A DNA stretch of 64,000 bases from CAZTGZ01 sp964613385 (GTDB lineage: Bacteria > Bacteroidota > Bacteroidia > NS11-12g > UBA9320). The translations under genes and the position numbers were made by a program. The notes beneath the pieces are model-generated. The model did not search any database, was not told the DNA's origin, and saw only the letters and a list, made by a program, of their open reading frames with translations. Shown here piece by piece: positions 24,495-34,403 of this stretch; positions within the stretch are counted from its first letter, which is position 1, and every line of letters starts with the position of its first letter. The stretch lies in assembly GCA_964613385.1 (NCBI GenBank), contig CAZTGZ010000006.1, positions 1-64,000 on the forward strand. Direction: 5' to 3'.

Positions 24495-26537
24495 ATGCAT
24501 TTGAAAAAAGCGGGAATTGTAATTTTCTTAATCCTTTTATGCTCTTTCCAGGCATGGTGTCAGGATTATTTTCCAAATGGCACAACACTTAAATTACCGG
24601 GTTCTGATTGTTATAGACTCACGCAAGCCAAAACCAACGAAAATGGCTCTGTCTGGTATTCAGATAAACTGGATTTAAGCCGAAGTTTCAAACTGGAATT
24701 CAGTATGAATTTTGGCACTTTAGATGCCAACGGAGCCGATGGAATTGTATTTGTTCTTCAAAATGTCGGAACTAAAGCACTTGGAATCTCGGGAGGAGGA
24801 ATGGGATTCAATGGTTTCTCTCCTTCCTTCGGAATTGAATTTGATACCTGGCAAAATACAGATCAGTCTGATCCCTCTTATGATCATTGCGCCATTTTAA
24901 AGAATGGATCAAATCGCCATTCGGGAAGCAATCATCTCGCCGGCCCGGTGCAAATATCCCAATCGAACAAAAATGTTGAAGATGGAAAAGATCATCATGT
25001 GGTTGTTGAATGGAATGCCCTTAGTAAAACAATTTCAGTTTTTTTTGACTGCGAATTCCGGTTGAGTAAAACAGTGGATATTGTTCAGGATGTTTTTAAT
25101 GGTAATTCAATAGTGTATTGGGGATTTACCTCTGCCACCGGCGGTTCAGTGAATAATCAGATAGTATGTCTTCGAAAGGATATCATTGTAAAAGACAGTT
25201 TTAGCATTTGCCGTGGTGGTCAGGTAGAGATTTCTGCAGGGCAGGCCATTGATCAGGTCTATTCATGGTCGCCTGTACAAAATATCAGCAACACTAATAC
25301 GCAGAAGACCAAAGTGTTCCCGCAAACGAGTGGATTTTATACTGCCACTTATAAGAACTTTTGCAATCAGACCGTTCAGGATAAAATCTGGGTAGAAGTT
25401 ACATCCGGGCCGCAATTCAGTCTCGGCAATGACACCATGCTCTGCGACGGGCAATCACTTACTCTTCAAGTGAATGTCCCAAATATCAGATCAATTATAT
25501 GGGATGATGCAAGCATTGGAACTTCGAGATTTGTGAATATGCCCGGTACTTTTTGGGCAAAAGCTACAGATACTGCGGGATGCTTTTCATCAGATACCAT
25601 CATTGTAATACCGGAAGCTCTCCATGTAGTTCGATTGGGAAAAGACACGGTTATGTGCGAAGGGGAAAGCTTAATATTTACGTTGAAAACCCCTTTCCCG
25701 GTTTTGTGGAATGATTTATCAACCGCTAAATCCAGAACTATCCGGACAGGCGGAAGTTATTCAGTAACCATAATAACTCCATGTGGATCTGTTTCCGATA
25801 CCATACTTATTGACTTCATTCCAAGTCCTGAAATATCGCTTGGGAAGGATACAGCCCTTTGTGAAGGCAATAAACTGGTTCTTCAGGCAGTGGATACTCA
25901 GTTTGTTTCAACTATATGGCATGATGGTAGTACGCTGACGGATTTCACCGTGATGGAAGAAGGGATTTACTATGTTGAAGTTAGCGGTAAAAATGGTTGT
26001 ACAGCATCAGATACGATCGTAGTTAAATACATTTCACCACCTGAATCTGATTTTTCCGGTGATACGGTGGTCTGCAAGAATCAAATCATACAGTTGTCGG
26101 TTACCGGCCGGGAAATGGAAGTATTCTGGAACGGGATACCGGGTGGATCTTCGAAGGAATTTGTAAATTATGACGGCAAAGTGCTCATCAATGCCACCAA
26201 TAATTGCGGAGAGCTCATCAAGGAGGTTAATTTAGCCACAAAGAATTGCTTCTGCTATGTTTATTATCCGAATGCGATAACATTGAATGATGACCACCTG
26301 AATGAAACATTTGGTCCGGTTTACGATTGTATCTGGGATCGCTATAAACTGTTGATTTACAATCGTTGGGGAGAAAAAGTATATGAGACGGATCAGCCGT
26401 CCGATTCATGGGATGGGACTTTTCAAGGCAATCCCGTTCAGGGAGGATACTATGTGTGGATTGCCCAATACATCGCATTGGAAAATACCATTCCGGTAAG
26501 AATTCAAAAAAAGGGTGTTGTTTATATCATTCGTTAA
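24495..26537 (+). CDS. Secreted L-type lectin-domain protein with T9SS type B sorting domain
   Basis: 680 residues. A signal peptide (GIVIFLILLCSFQAWC) is followed by a legume-lectin-like sandwich (about 30-235; GADGIVFVLQN and FGIEFDTWQN are typical landmarks, with the metal-site region DPSYDHCAI). Four Ig-like modules follow, each starting with an LG-x-DT-x-C-type motif (SLGNDTMLCDG, RLGKDTVMCEG, SLGKDTALCEG, FSGDTVVCKN). The C-terminal domain (about 590-680; YYPNAITLNDDHLNETF, LLIYNRWGEKVYE) is the gliding-motility-type T9SS signal. It probably binds glycans on the cell surface or in the medium. Confidence 0.93.
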   Translation: MHLKKAGIVIFLILLCSFQAWCQDYFPNGTTLKLPGSDCYRLTQAKTNENGSVWYSDKLDLSRSFKLEFSMNFGTLDANGADGIVFVLQNVGTKALGISGGGMGFNGFSPSFGIEFDTWQNTDQSDPSYDHCAILKNGSNRHSGSNHLAGPVQISQSNKNVEDGKDHHVVVEWNALSKTISVFFDCEFRLSKTVDIVQDVFNGNSIVYWGFTSATGGSVNNQIVCLRKDIIVKDSFSICRGGQVEISAGQAIDQVYSWSPVQNISNTNTQKTKVFPQTSGFYTATYKNFCNQTVQDKIWVEVTSGPQFSLGNDTMLCDGQSLTLQVNVPNIRSIIWDDASIGTSRFVNMPGTFWAKATDTAGCFSSDTIIVIPEALHVVRLGKDTVMCEGESLIFTLKTPFPVLWNDLSTAKSRTIRTGGSYSVTIITPCGSVSDTILIDFIPSPEISLGKDTALCEGNKLVLQAVDTQFVSTIWHDGSTLTDFTVMEEGIYYVEVSGKNGCTASDTIVVKYISPPESDFSGDTVVCKNQIIQLSVTGREMEVFWNGIPGGSSKEFVNYDGKVLINATNNCGELIKEVNLATKNCFCYVYYPNAITLNDDHLNETFGPVYDCIWDRYKLLIYNRWGEKVYETDQPSDSWDGTFQGNPVQGGYYVWIAQYIALENTIPVRIQKKGVVYIIR

Positions 26538-26600
26538 ATGGCCATTAGAAAGTTGCCTGATTCTTAATATTTCTTTCTGGTAAGCCTCGTGTGCTTTTGC

Positions 26601-26608
26601 TAACTTTG
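26601..26608 (+). promoter_or_regulatory. Putative -7 box of the deoxyhypusine synthase-like gene
   Basis: TAACTTTG is an exact TAnnTTTG match ending 15 bases before the ATG at 26624, giving a predicted leader of about ten bases. Confidence 0.45.
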
Positions 26609-26623
26609 CCAAAAATTTTAATA

Positions 26624-27598
26624 ATGTCACAGAAGCCCATAACCGAATTTATCGACAAGTATTTTCTTCATTTTAATGCTGCCGCCCTGAAAGATGCTGC
26701 AGACGGGTATATTTCGCATTTAGAAGAAGGTGGGAAAATGATGATTACGTTGGCCGGTGCGATGAGCACCGCGGAAATGGGTAAGATTCTTGCTGAAATG
26801 ATCAGACAGGACAAGGTTGCCATTATATCATGCACAGGTGCCAATCTAGAAGAGGATATCATGAATCTGGTGGCTCATAGCCATTATAGAAGAGTCCCTA
26901 ATTATCGAGATTTGACTCCGGAGCAGGAATGGGAATTGTTAGAGAAGGGTTTAAACCGTGTTACAGATACATGTATACCTGAAGAGGAGGCCTTCCGCAG
27001 AATTCAAAGTAAGATTTACAGAAGATGGAAGAATGCGGATGAGTCGGGGTTGCGCTTTTTCCCGCATGAGTTTATGTACCAGATGCTGCTGGGAGGTGAT
27101 TTGAAGGAACATTATGAAATTGATCCTGCGAATAGCTGGATGCTTGCGGCAGCTGAAAAAAACCTGCCCATTATAGTTCCGGGATGGGAGGATAGCACGA
27201 TGGGAAACATTTTTGCCTCCTATATCATCAAGAATGAATTAAAAGCATCGACCATGAAGTCGGGTATCGAATACATGGTTTGGTTGTCGGATTGGTATAG
27301 AAACAACTCAGCCGGTAAAGGTGTTGGTTTTTTCCAAATTGGAGGAGGTATAGCCGGAGATTTTCCGATTTGCGTTGTACCCATGATGTATCAGGATTTG
27401 GAGTGGCATGATGTTCCTTTCTGGAGTTATTTCTGTCAGATTTCAGATTCAACTACGAGCTACGGATCTTATTCGGGGGCGGTTCCCAATGAAAAAATTA
27501 CCTGGGGGAAGTTAGACATCCATACACCAAAGTTTATCATTGAAAGTGACGCGACCATTGTTGCGCCATTGATTTTCGCCAGAATATTAGGATGGTGA
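26624..27598 (+). CDS. Deoxyhypusine synthase family protein
   Basis: 324 residues with the DHS Rossmann-like fold: NAD-site glycines in ITLAGAMSTAEMGK and SCTGANLEEDI, then GGGIAGDFPICV. The catalytic Lys of DHS has a counterpart, K296 in TWGKLDI, and the following FIIESDATIVAPLIF also fits. In eukaryotes and archaea DHS uses spermidine to modify eIF5A, which bacteria lack; bacterial relatives are homospermidine synthase-like or uncharacterised, so the substrate here is unknown. The start at 26624 follows an exact -7 box. It ends convergently with the SirB1-like gene, overlapping it by 12 bases. Confidence 0.93.
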   Translation: MSQKPITEFIDKYFLHFNAAALKDAADGYISHLEEGGKMMITLAGAMSTAEMGKILAEMIRQDKVAIISCTGANLEEDIMNLVAHSHYRRVPNYRDLTPEQEWELLEKGLNRVTDTCIPEEEAFRRIQSKIYRRWKNADESGLRFFPHEFMYQMLLGGDLKEHYEIDPANSWMLAAAEKNLPIIVPGWEDSTMGNIFASYIIKNELKASTMKSGIEYMVWLSDWYRNNSAGKGVGFFQIGGGIAGDFPICVVPMMYQDLEWHDVPFWSYFCQISDSTTSYGSYSGAVPNEKITWGKLDIHTPKFIIESDATIVAPLIFARILGW

Positions 27599-28501
27599 TT
27601 CACCATCGTTTAGAATTTCCATGATTTCGGTCAAAATCCGGATCATAAAATCATTCTTTTCTTTATCGTAGGTATAGAGCAGATTCCTGACCATTCGTTG
27701 AAGTATTTCAAGATGGGAACAGAAGCTGAAATATTCTTTTTTTGGTTCAACCTTTATTTGATCAAGGAACTCCCGAATACTCTGGTGTGATAAAACGAGC
27801 CCTTGACTGAAAGGATTGATGTAGAATAGAACTTCACCCTGATTGGGAGGCTCCGAGTTCCCATGGAGATTATAGGCCCGGATGATTTCAGGATCGTCAC
27901 CGGCTTTATAGCCCAAAACAAAATGTTGGGGCAGATTTACCCCGAAAATAGGAATGTTCAATCGCTGGGCGACTATTGAATATACAACTGCCAATGAGAT
28001 TGGGTTACCGCGATGTCTTTCCAGTACTTTGTTGATATAGGAATTATCTGCATGATGATAGTCTTCTGAATCTCCTTTAAAACCGTGAACCTGATAGAAA
28101 ATGTGATTAAGAATGCGCACTTTTTCATAACTGGTCAGGTCATCATGCAATTCCAGCCAGGCATCGAGTTTTATTTTGTCGATGGCATTGTCGATTTCCT
28201 GTTTATCTACTTCGGGATATTTTATTTTAGAGAGAAGAATGACCCCTTCGAGTAAATCGATGGCTCCGGAATCCCTCCATTGTCTGAAGGATTGGATAAT
28301 GGTTTCGTATTTGAGGAAGCGAATGATCGCATGGGTTCGCTCAATTTGGAGCGGGTTTTCCATTCGATATAATATTTCTTCAAGAAACGATAGCGCAGGT
28401 TGTCCCAGTTCAATAATTCTGAGTTTAACTTGCTCATAAACACCATCGTCCGGGTCTTCGAGAAGGTAAACCAATGCCTCCAACTCCGTATGAAGACTCA
28501 T
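27587..28501 (-). CDS. SirB1-family transglutaminase-like protein
   Basis: 304 residues. The N-terminal half is helical, and a transglutaminase-like core follows (about 140-215; RHRGNPISLAVVYSIVAQRL, then NLPQHFVLGYKAG). The usual catalytic Cys of transglutaminases is not evident at the NPISLAVVY position, where Ser occupies the site, as is common in SirB1 proteins. Function is therefore uncertain: a protein-binding or repurposed fold rather than a proven enzyme. The start overlaps the topA stop by four bases, so it is coupled to topA. Confidence 0.85.
   Translation of the reverse strand: MSLHTELEALVYLLEDPDDGVYEQVKLRIIELGQPALSFLEEILYRMENPLQIERTHAIIRFLKYETIIQSFRQWRDSGAIDLLEGVILLSKIKYPEVDKQEIDNAIDKIKLDAWLELHDDLTSYEKVRILNHIFYQVHGFKGDSEDYHHADNSYINKVLERHRGNPISLAVVYSIVAQRLNIPIFGVNLPQHFVLGYKAGDDPEIIRAYNLHGNSEPPNQGEVLFYINPFSQGLVLSHQSIREFLDQIKVEPKKEYFSFCSHLEILQRMVRNLLYTYDKEKNDFMIRILTEIMEILNDGESPS
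27591..27607. repeat. 17-bp palindrome at a convergent gene end
   Basis: GATGGTGATTCACCATC has 8-bp perfect arms about one central base. It spans the stop codon of the deoxyhypusine synthase-like gene and lies in the last codons of the convergent SirB1-like gene. No T-tract follows on either strand, so it is not a classical terminator. Confidence 0.35.
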
Positions 28502-30798
28502 TTTTTCTTTTTGGTTTTTCCTGAAGATTGTTTTTGAATCAATTCGAGCACAGCTGCATAATCCAGGGTGGAAGGTTCTGTGCCTTTTGGTATTCTGAAA
28601 TTCTCTTTCCCTTTAGCTATATAGGGTCCGTAGCGTCCGTTGAGAAGTTGAATCTGCTCGTCTTCGGCAAAAGTTTTAATGATACGGTTGGCATCTTTTT
28701 CCCGTTTGGCAAGGATCAGTTCAATGGCACGGTCTAAGGCAATTGTGTTTAAATCGTCATCCTTGGTTAAAGAAGCGTATTTACCATCATGTTGAACAAA
28801 TGGTCCAAATCGCCCCGAGTTGACTTTAACCTCTTTACCTTCAAATTCGCCTAATTTCTTCGGAAATTCAAACAGTTTAAGCGCTTGTTCAAGGTTGATG
28901 TCATCCATGGAAATCCCTTTGGGAATCCCCGCAAATGTTGGTTTTTCTTCATCGGCGGTATCGCCGATTTGCACCATCGGACCGAAGCGTCCAATTTTAA
29001 CAAAAACCGGTTTCCCATTTACCGGATGCACACCAATTTGTTTTTCACCGGTTGCTTTTTCAGCTGAATCCAGCGTTTTGTCGACATCGGTATGAAATGG
29101 GAGATAGAAACCGTCGATCATTTTCGACCATTGTTTCATACCCTGTGCAATTTCATCAAACTGTTTTTCTACGTTGGCGGTAAACTGGTAATCCATGATG
29201 TTGCCAAAATGCTCGATCAGAAATTCCGTTACGATTCTGCCAATGTCGCTGGGTGTGAGTTTATCCTTTTCAGCTCCGGTAATTTCATGGAGTGATTTTC
29301 GTTCTAATTGACCATTTTTCAATAGAATACTGATAAATGTTCGTTCATTCCCATCTCTTTTTTCCTTAAGCACGTAACCGCGTTTCATAATGGTAGAGAT
29401 GGTTGGGGCGTATGTTGAGGGACGGCCGATTCCCAATTCTTCCATTTTCTTTACCAAGCTTGCTTCTGTATAGCGCGAAGGGGGTCTCGTATATCTCTGA
29501 ACTGCTTCAATGGATTGAACAGGTAAAGCATCTCCAATATTTACCGGAGGGAGCATTCCTGTTTCTTCTTCATCGGATTCATCATCTGAGCTTTCGAGGT
29601 AGACTTTCAGGAAACCATCAAATCGCACTACTTCTCCTTCGGCTTGAAAAAGTTCAGCATTGCGATCATTTTCGATACGGATGGTAGTTTTTTCCAGTTT
29701 AGCCTCACTCATTTGGGATGCAATAGCTCTTTTCCAAATGAGATTATACAACTTTTTCTGGGCATCATCTGAACCGGCATTCTGTTTGTCGAAAGAAGTG
29801 GGTCTGATGGCTTCGTGCGCTTCCTGAGCACTTGAGTTCTTGGTGGCAAATTTTCTGGTTTGAGCATAAGCACTTCCAAAATCAGACACAATGGTTTCTC
29901 GCGCCGCGTTTAATGCGAAATCGCTGAGATTTACAGAGTCTGTTCTCATGTATGTAATGTGTCCATCTTCGTAGAGGCGCTGCGCCAAAGTCATCGTTCT
30001 GCTAACAGAATACCCAAGTTTACGGCTGGCTTCCTGTTGTAAGGTAGAAGTTGTAAAAGGTGCAGCAGGTTTTCTGACTGCCGGTTTAACTTCCACGGTC
30101 TTTACTGAAAATTTCGCTTTCGCACATTCTTCCAGGAAAGGAAGCACTTCTGATTCAAGCTCAAATTTCCGGATAAGTTCTGCCGGCAACTTTTTTTCGC
30201 CTGCAAGGAATATTCCTTTTACCTTAAAAAAGTCTTTTACAACGAATTCGGAAATTTCGCGTTCTTTTTCAACAATGAGTCTAACGGCAACAGATTGTAC
30301 CCTGCCCGCAGAAAGTGATGGTCTTACCTTTCTCCATAAAACGGGAGAAAGTTCAAAGCCAACAATTCTATCCAAAATTCGTCTCGCCTGTTGTGCATCA
30401 ACCAGATTCATATCAATGGTTCTGGGATGTTCGATGGCATTGAGAATGGCAGATTTTGTAATCTCGTGAAAAACAATTCGTTTTGTCTTTTGAATATCCA
30501 AATTCAATTCGTCGGCGAGGTGCCAGGAAATGGCTTCTCCTTCGCGGTCCTCGTCCGATGCCAACCAAACTGTTTCAGATTCATCGGCCAGTTTTTTTAG
30601 CTCCTTAACGACCTGTTTTTTATCAGCGGGAACCAGATATTTCGGCTTATAGTTGTTCTTTAGGTCAATGGCATCATTGTCCTTGGGCAAATCGCGAATA
30701 TGGCCAAAACAAGACTTAACAATAAATTCTTTTCCGAGGAATTTCTCTATTGTTTTAGCTTTTGCAGGAGACTCAACAATAACGAGGTTTTTGGGCAT
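28498..30798 (-). CDS. topA: DNA topoisomerase I (type IA)
   Basis: Relaxes negative supercoils by single-strand passage. The TOPRIM domain begins NLVIVESPAKAKTIEKFL and includes SDEDREGEAISWHL. The active-site Tyr is in HITYMRTDSVNLS, near residue 285. The C-terminal part has three topoisomerase-C repeats seen as GRFGPMVQIG, GRFGPFVQHD and GRYGPYIAKG in place of Cys-rich zinc ribbons, as in many Bacteroidota. The 766-residue length is normal, with a Lys-rich tail. The gene starts two bases after the M43 peptidase stop and overlaps the SirB1-like gene by four bases. Confidence 0.98.
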   Translation of the reverse strand: MPKNLVIVESPAKAKTIEKFLGKEFIVKSCFGHIRDLPKDNDAIDLKNNYKPKYLVPADKKQVVKELKKLADESETVWLASDEDREGEAISWHLADELNLDIQKTKRIVFHEITKSAILNAIEHPRTIDMNLVDAQQARRILDRIVGFELSPVLWRKVRPSLSAGRVQSVAVRLIVEKEREISEFVVKDFFKVKGIFLAGEKKLPAELIRKFELESEVLPFLEECAKAKFSVKTVEVKPAVRKPAAPFTTSTLQQEASRKLGYSVSRTMTLAQRLYEDGHITYMRTDSVNLSDFALNAARETIVSDFGSAYAQTRKFATKNSSAQEAHEAIRPTSFDKQNAGSDDAQKKLYNLIWKRAIASQMSEAKLEKTTIRIENDRNAELFQAEGEVVRFDGFLKVYLESSDDESDEEETGMLPPVNIGDALPVQSIEAVQRYTRPPSRYTEASLVKKMEELGIGRPSTYAPTISTIMKRGYVLKEKRDGNERTFISILLKNGQLERKSLHEITGAEKDKLTPSDIGRIVTEFLIEHFGNIMDYQFTANVEKQFDEIAQGMKQWSKMIDGFYLPFHTDVDKTLDSAEKATGEKQIGVHPVNGKPVFVKIGRFGPMVQIGDTADEEKPTFAGIPKGISMDDINLEQALKLFEFPKKLGEFEGKEVKVNSGRFGPFVQHDGKYASLTKDDDLNTIALDRAIELILAKREKDANRIIKTFAEDEQIQLLNGRYGPYIAKGKENFRIPKGTEPSTLDYAAVLELIQKQSSGKTKKKK

Positions 30799-30800
30799 AT

Positions 30801-32882
30801 TTACGGCTGTTTGAGCACAAGAACTTTTCTTGTTGCGCCAAAATTACCGTTTTCTGCCTGAAGATAATAAACACCAGGCCCCGGTGTTTCCACCGAAATG
30901 GTATCTTTTTCGATTTGTCCGGGAGAATAATGTTGAATCAATCTTCCGTACATGTCAAATATTTTGAGATCAACATTCTGTTTATCAGGCATTTGCATTT
31001 TTATGGTAAATGTACCAAATGAGGGATTCGGGTAAACATCAAATTCTTCTGTTCTGTAATCCACAATTCCGGTAGCATATTTTCCAATGTTGATATCGTC
31101 GATGAAAATACTATTTCCGCTTTGGCTAACTACTTCAAATCTGAGCATAAGGTTTTTAGTGGTGGCATATGCGGAAAGGTCGGCAGTTTGAGTTTTCCAC
31201 TGAGTCGCATTGGACGGTGACCAATCCAGATTAATCCCGCTCACAGAAGTTAATCCGGTATTGCTTCTGTAACCCGCAACGGATTTCCAGGTATTCCCGC
31301 AATCAACTGAAGCATGAAGAACCAGAAGTTCTGATTTGGTTGCATCGGCTTGAGAATATGCTGCCTTAAAACTAAATATCGGATTTGAAATACCCAGGGT
31401 AGACATATCAATCAGGGGGCTGTAAATATTGTATCGCGAATTGGATGTAGTCCCGCTGTTGATAAATGCCTGAAGGCAGGCTGTTCCTGAATAGGCCTTT
31501 GTTGTAATCCGTTTCCAGCCATAAGTTTCAATTTCACCAATGGTCCAGTCTTCTGCAAATAAGGTGGCATTTTCCATTCCTTCTGTGTAAGGAGTTTTAA
31601 TATCTGCGACGGCAGGAAGAACTGTGATAAAATTTGTTTTAGTAAGAGAATTCGTTCCATCCGCGTTTTTAACTTCATAAGTTACTTTATATGTTCCAGG
31701 GGAGTTATAAGTAACTGTTGGCGCCTGTAACGTCGAAACGCTGGGAGAACCTCCTTCAAAGGTCCAGGTTCTATCGGTAACGGTTCCGTTATAAGCCAGA
31801 TCTTCAAATGTCAAATTTCCACCCTGGCATAAGATGGTTTTGCGGCCCACAACATGAAAGTCACTTTTAGGTCCGCATTTGGGATTGGTGAGTACGCCGG
31901 TAGCGGTCATGGTGGTGGTCGATACATTTTGACCCCTGTAGGTATTGCTACTGAGCGCTGAATTCATTACAGAAATTTGACCTTTAGTGAAGGCATTTGC
32001 GCATGTGCCGTTGGCATAGTCCATATAATTTTCAACCATGTCAACTTCGTTTGGACTATCGTTATTGCATGTGTTGTTGGATGTAGGGCATCCGAAAGAA
32101 GGATCGCTGACCGGAGGTGTATCACATACACGATCACCGGTAGAACTGCAATTAGAACCACAACCATCCTGAAAAGGGTGTAACAAACCGAGCCAATGTC
32201 CAACTTCGTGGGTAAGGGTTCTTCCGGCATTGCCCAGGCTGCTGGTTCCGATGGTACCAACCCGACTGGATATGATGACAATTCCATCTTTTGAAGCACT
32301 GGTGGCAAAGGGCAGGGTTGCATAGCCCAATACGATACCGGATCCATCGGCATCTCTGTCAATTCTTTTAATAACCCAGATATTGAGATATTTTCTATAG
32401 TCCCAGCGTATCAGATCTTTTACTTCGTCATCTCCACCATCCGTCAGGGTAGAATAGGTTCTGGTTATTCCTTCAGTACAATTGCCATTCGGGTCAATTC
32501 TGGCCAGTCTGAACTCGATTTCAGAATCCGCACAACGGGCTTTAAATGCTGCCCTGGTATTCACGGTATCTTTATTTAAGCGGCGGAAATCTTCATTGAG
32601 CACGCGCATTTGATCCATGATCTGGTCTTTCGTGATATTTTCATCCCCGTAGGTATGAATTACGTGAAAGACAACCGGAATAATACGCACCGTTCCTTTT
32701 TTATACGCTTTATCGGTTCCGGTAATTTCTCTGGACGTTTCATCAAAAAATTGATCCTGAGCTTCCAGCAATGATTTTTGATCGCCGGAAATTTCTTTCA
32801 TATAAGCATCGGAGGCGCATTGAGCATTGGTTAATTGTGCTAAAATGAAACTGAATAAGAGCGTAAAAAGCGTTTTTTTCAT
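30801..32882 (-). CDS. Secreted M43 (pappalysin/cytophagalysin) metallopeptidase with T9SS type A sorting domain
   Basis: About 693 residues. The start at 32882 gives a signal peptide (MKKTLFTLLFSFILAQLTNA); the open frame continues 13 codons upstream without support. A short propeptide leads to the M43 catalytic domain, whose extended zinc motif is HEVGHWLGLLHPF, first His at about residue 225. A PKD domain follows (VVGRKTILCQGG to TNFITVLPA), then a jelly-roll-like domain of about 170 residues. The C-terminal sorting domain (about 610-693; VYPNPSFGTFTIKM to TRKVLVLKQP) directs T9SS export. It precedes topA by two bases, but a functional tie is unlikely. Confidence 0.95.
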   Translation of the reverse strand: MKKTLFTLLFSFILAQLTNAQCASDAYMKEISGDQKSLLEAQDQFFDETSREITGTDKAYKKGTVRIIPVVFHVIHTYGDENITKDQIMDQMRVLNEDFRRLNKDTVNTRAAFKARCADSEIEFRLARIDPNGNCTEGITRTYSTLTDGGDDEVKDLIRWDYRKYLNIWVIKRIDRDADGSGIVLGYATLPFATSASKDGIVIISSRVGTIGTSSLGNAGRTLTHEVGHWLGLLHPFQDGCGSNCSSTGDRVCDTPPVSDPSFGCPTSNNTCNNDSPNEVDMVENYMDYANGTCANAFTKGQISVMNSALSSNTYRGQNVSTTTMTATGVLTNPKCGPKSDFHVVGRKTILCQGGNLTFEDLAYNGTVTDRTWTFEGGSPSVSTLQAPTVTYNSPGTYKVTYEVKNADGTNSLTKTNFITVLPAVADIKTPYTEGMENATLFAEDWTIGEIETYGWKRITTKAYSGTACLQAFINSGTTSNSRYNIYSPLIDMSTLGISNPIFSFKAAYSQADATKSELLVLHASVDCGNTWKSVAGYRSNTGLTSVSGINLDWSPSNATQWKTQTADLSAYATTKNLMLRFEVVSQSGNSIFIDDINIGKYATGIVDYRTEEFDVYPNPSFGTFTIKMQMPDKQNVDLKIFDMYGRLIQHYSPGQIEKDTISVETPGPGVYYLQAENGNFGATRKVLVLKQP

Positions 32883-33028
32883 ATCTATGGTTATCAACAA
32901 ATAATCGGATAATAAGTTCAACGATTTATTTCTATGGTTGGACGCTTTTCCGAGTAAAATCCGGCGAAAATATTTAAATAAGACCGAAATCTGACTAAGG
33001 TTACTGGAATATGATGGGAACTTGACGA

Positions 33029-34402
33029 TTATTTTTCCTGTTTTGCAATAATGGTAGCAACGGCAGCATCACCCGTGACATTGACCACTGTTCTGCACAT
33101 ATCCAGTATTCTGTCTACAGGCAGGATAATCGCAATCCACGCAGGGTTCAGACCTATGGAACCTAAAACGATGATTAACATGACCAAACCTGCGCTCGGA
33201 ACGGCAGCGGAGCCAATAGACGCCAATGTAGCCAACAGGACAATACTCAATTGCTGATAGAAATCCAGATCTATCATATGAAATTGAGCCAAAAACACCG
33301 TGGCAATTGCCTGATACATACTGGTCCCATCCATATTAACGGTAGCTCCAATTGGCAAAACAAAATCGGATATGTTTTTAGGTACCTTGAGATTTTCATT
33401 GACACAATCCATGGTTACTGGCAAGGTGGCTGCCGAAGAAGAGGAAGAAAATGCCAATAGCTGAGCAGGCCCCATACCGCGAAAAAATTGGCGGTATCCT
33501 GCGCTTCGACCTAAGAAAATTCTTCGGATAACCGGATAAATCACAAATAACATAATGGCCAATCCCAATATGACTGTTAGTGCATAACTACCGAGTGCCG
33601 TGAACATCTCATACAACTTCGAGGGGTCGTCTCCGGCGAGTTTTCCAAGCAATCCTGCCGTCAAAGCAAAAACGAAGTACGGAGCCCAGTACATGACCAC
33701 GTCAACCATTTTTAAAAATACTTCGTTCACTTCCAATGCAGGCCTGGATGTTTCCTGGGGCAGCATAACCATGCAGATTCCAAAAAACACCGAGAAAAAA
33801 ATTACCTGCATCATCAGGGTCATATCGTTTAATGAAAGAAAAATGTTTTCAGGAACCAGATCAACCAGAAATTGCAGCGGTTTGTTGTTTTGTACCTTGC
33901 TGGCGGTTTGCATCTTGCTGTTGATCACTTCGTTGCTGCTCTCCTGTTCCAGGACTTTTTGATTGATCGCTATTCGGCCGGAATACGCGGAATCACAAAG
34001 CAGGCATTGAGTGTCGTGCAGCTTTTTTTGTTGAGATTGTGCCCATAATTCGTAACGAATACGGTTGTCAATTCGGATATTTTCACTTGTTTGATTTCCG
34101 GGTTTCAATAAATTAACCATCAAAAGGCCTATGCTCACTGCCAAAATGGTTGTCGCGAGATACAGGGCCAATGTCTTTACACCAATTCTACCCAGAATTT
34201 TCAAATCGGGCATTCCGGTAACGCCTTTAATAATGGAAAACAATACCATCGGCACGGCAATAAGCTTTAAAAGACGTATGAAAATTTCGCCAAATGGATC
34301 GATCCAGTTCAGTGTAAAAGAATTCCATCCCAAAAATGTTGAGACGATTGCCCAGGTGATACCCAATCCCAGTCCGATGATTATTTTCCAGTGTAAAGCC
34401 AT
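33029..34402 (-). CDS. Dicarboxylate/amino acid:cation symporter (DAACS family)
   Basis: Inner-membrane Na+ or H+ coupled importer of glutamate, aspartate or C4-dicarboxylates. The start at 34402 is one base after the aroC stop. Family marks are the serine-rich hairpin AFSSSSSAATLPV, the ion and substrate site NMDGTSMYQ in TM7, and helical hairpin 2 (SIGSAAVPSAGLVM). An unusual stretch of about 85 residues (about 100-185) between TM3 and TM4 is hydrophilic and holds a CLLC pair; relatives such as GltPh have only a short loop there. Substrate specificity cannot be read safely. Confidence 0.95.
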   Translation of the reverse strand: MALHWKIIIGLGLGITWAIVSTFLGWNSFTLNWIDPFGEIFIRLLKLIAVPMVLFSIIKGVTGMPDLKILGRIGVKTLALYLATTILAVSIGLLMVNLLKPGNQTSENIRIDNRIRYELWAQSQQKKLHDTQCLLCDSAYSGRIAINQKVLEQESSNEVINSKMQTASKVQNNKPLQFLVDLVPENIFLSLNDMTLMMQVIFFSVFFGICMVMLPQETSRPALEVNEVFLKMVDVVMYWAPYFVFALTAGLLGKLAGDDPSKLYEMFTALGSYALTVILGLAIMLFVIYPVIRRIFLGRSAGYRQFFRGMGPAQLLAFSSSSSAATLPVTMDCVNENLKVPKNISDFVLPIGATVNMDGTSMYQAIATVFLAQFHMIDLDFYQQLSIVLLATLASIGSAAVPSAGLVMLIIVLGSIGLNPAWIAIILPVDRILDMCRTVVNVTGDAAVATIIAKQEK

Positions 34403-34403
34403 A

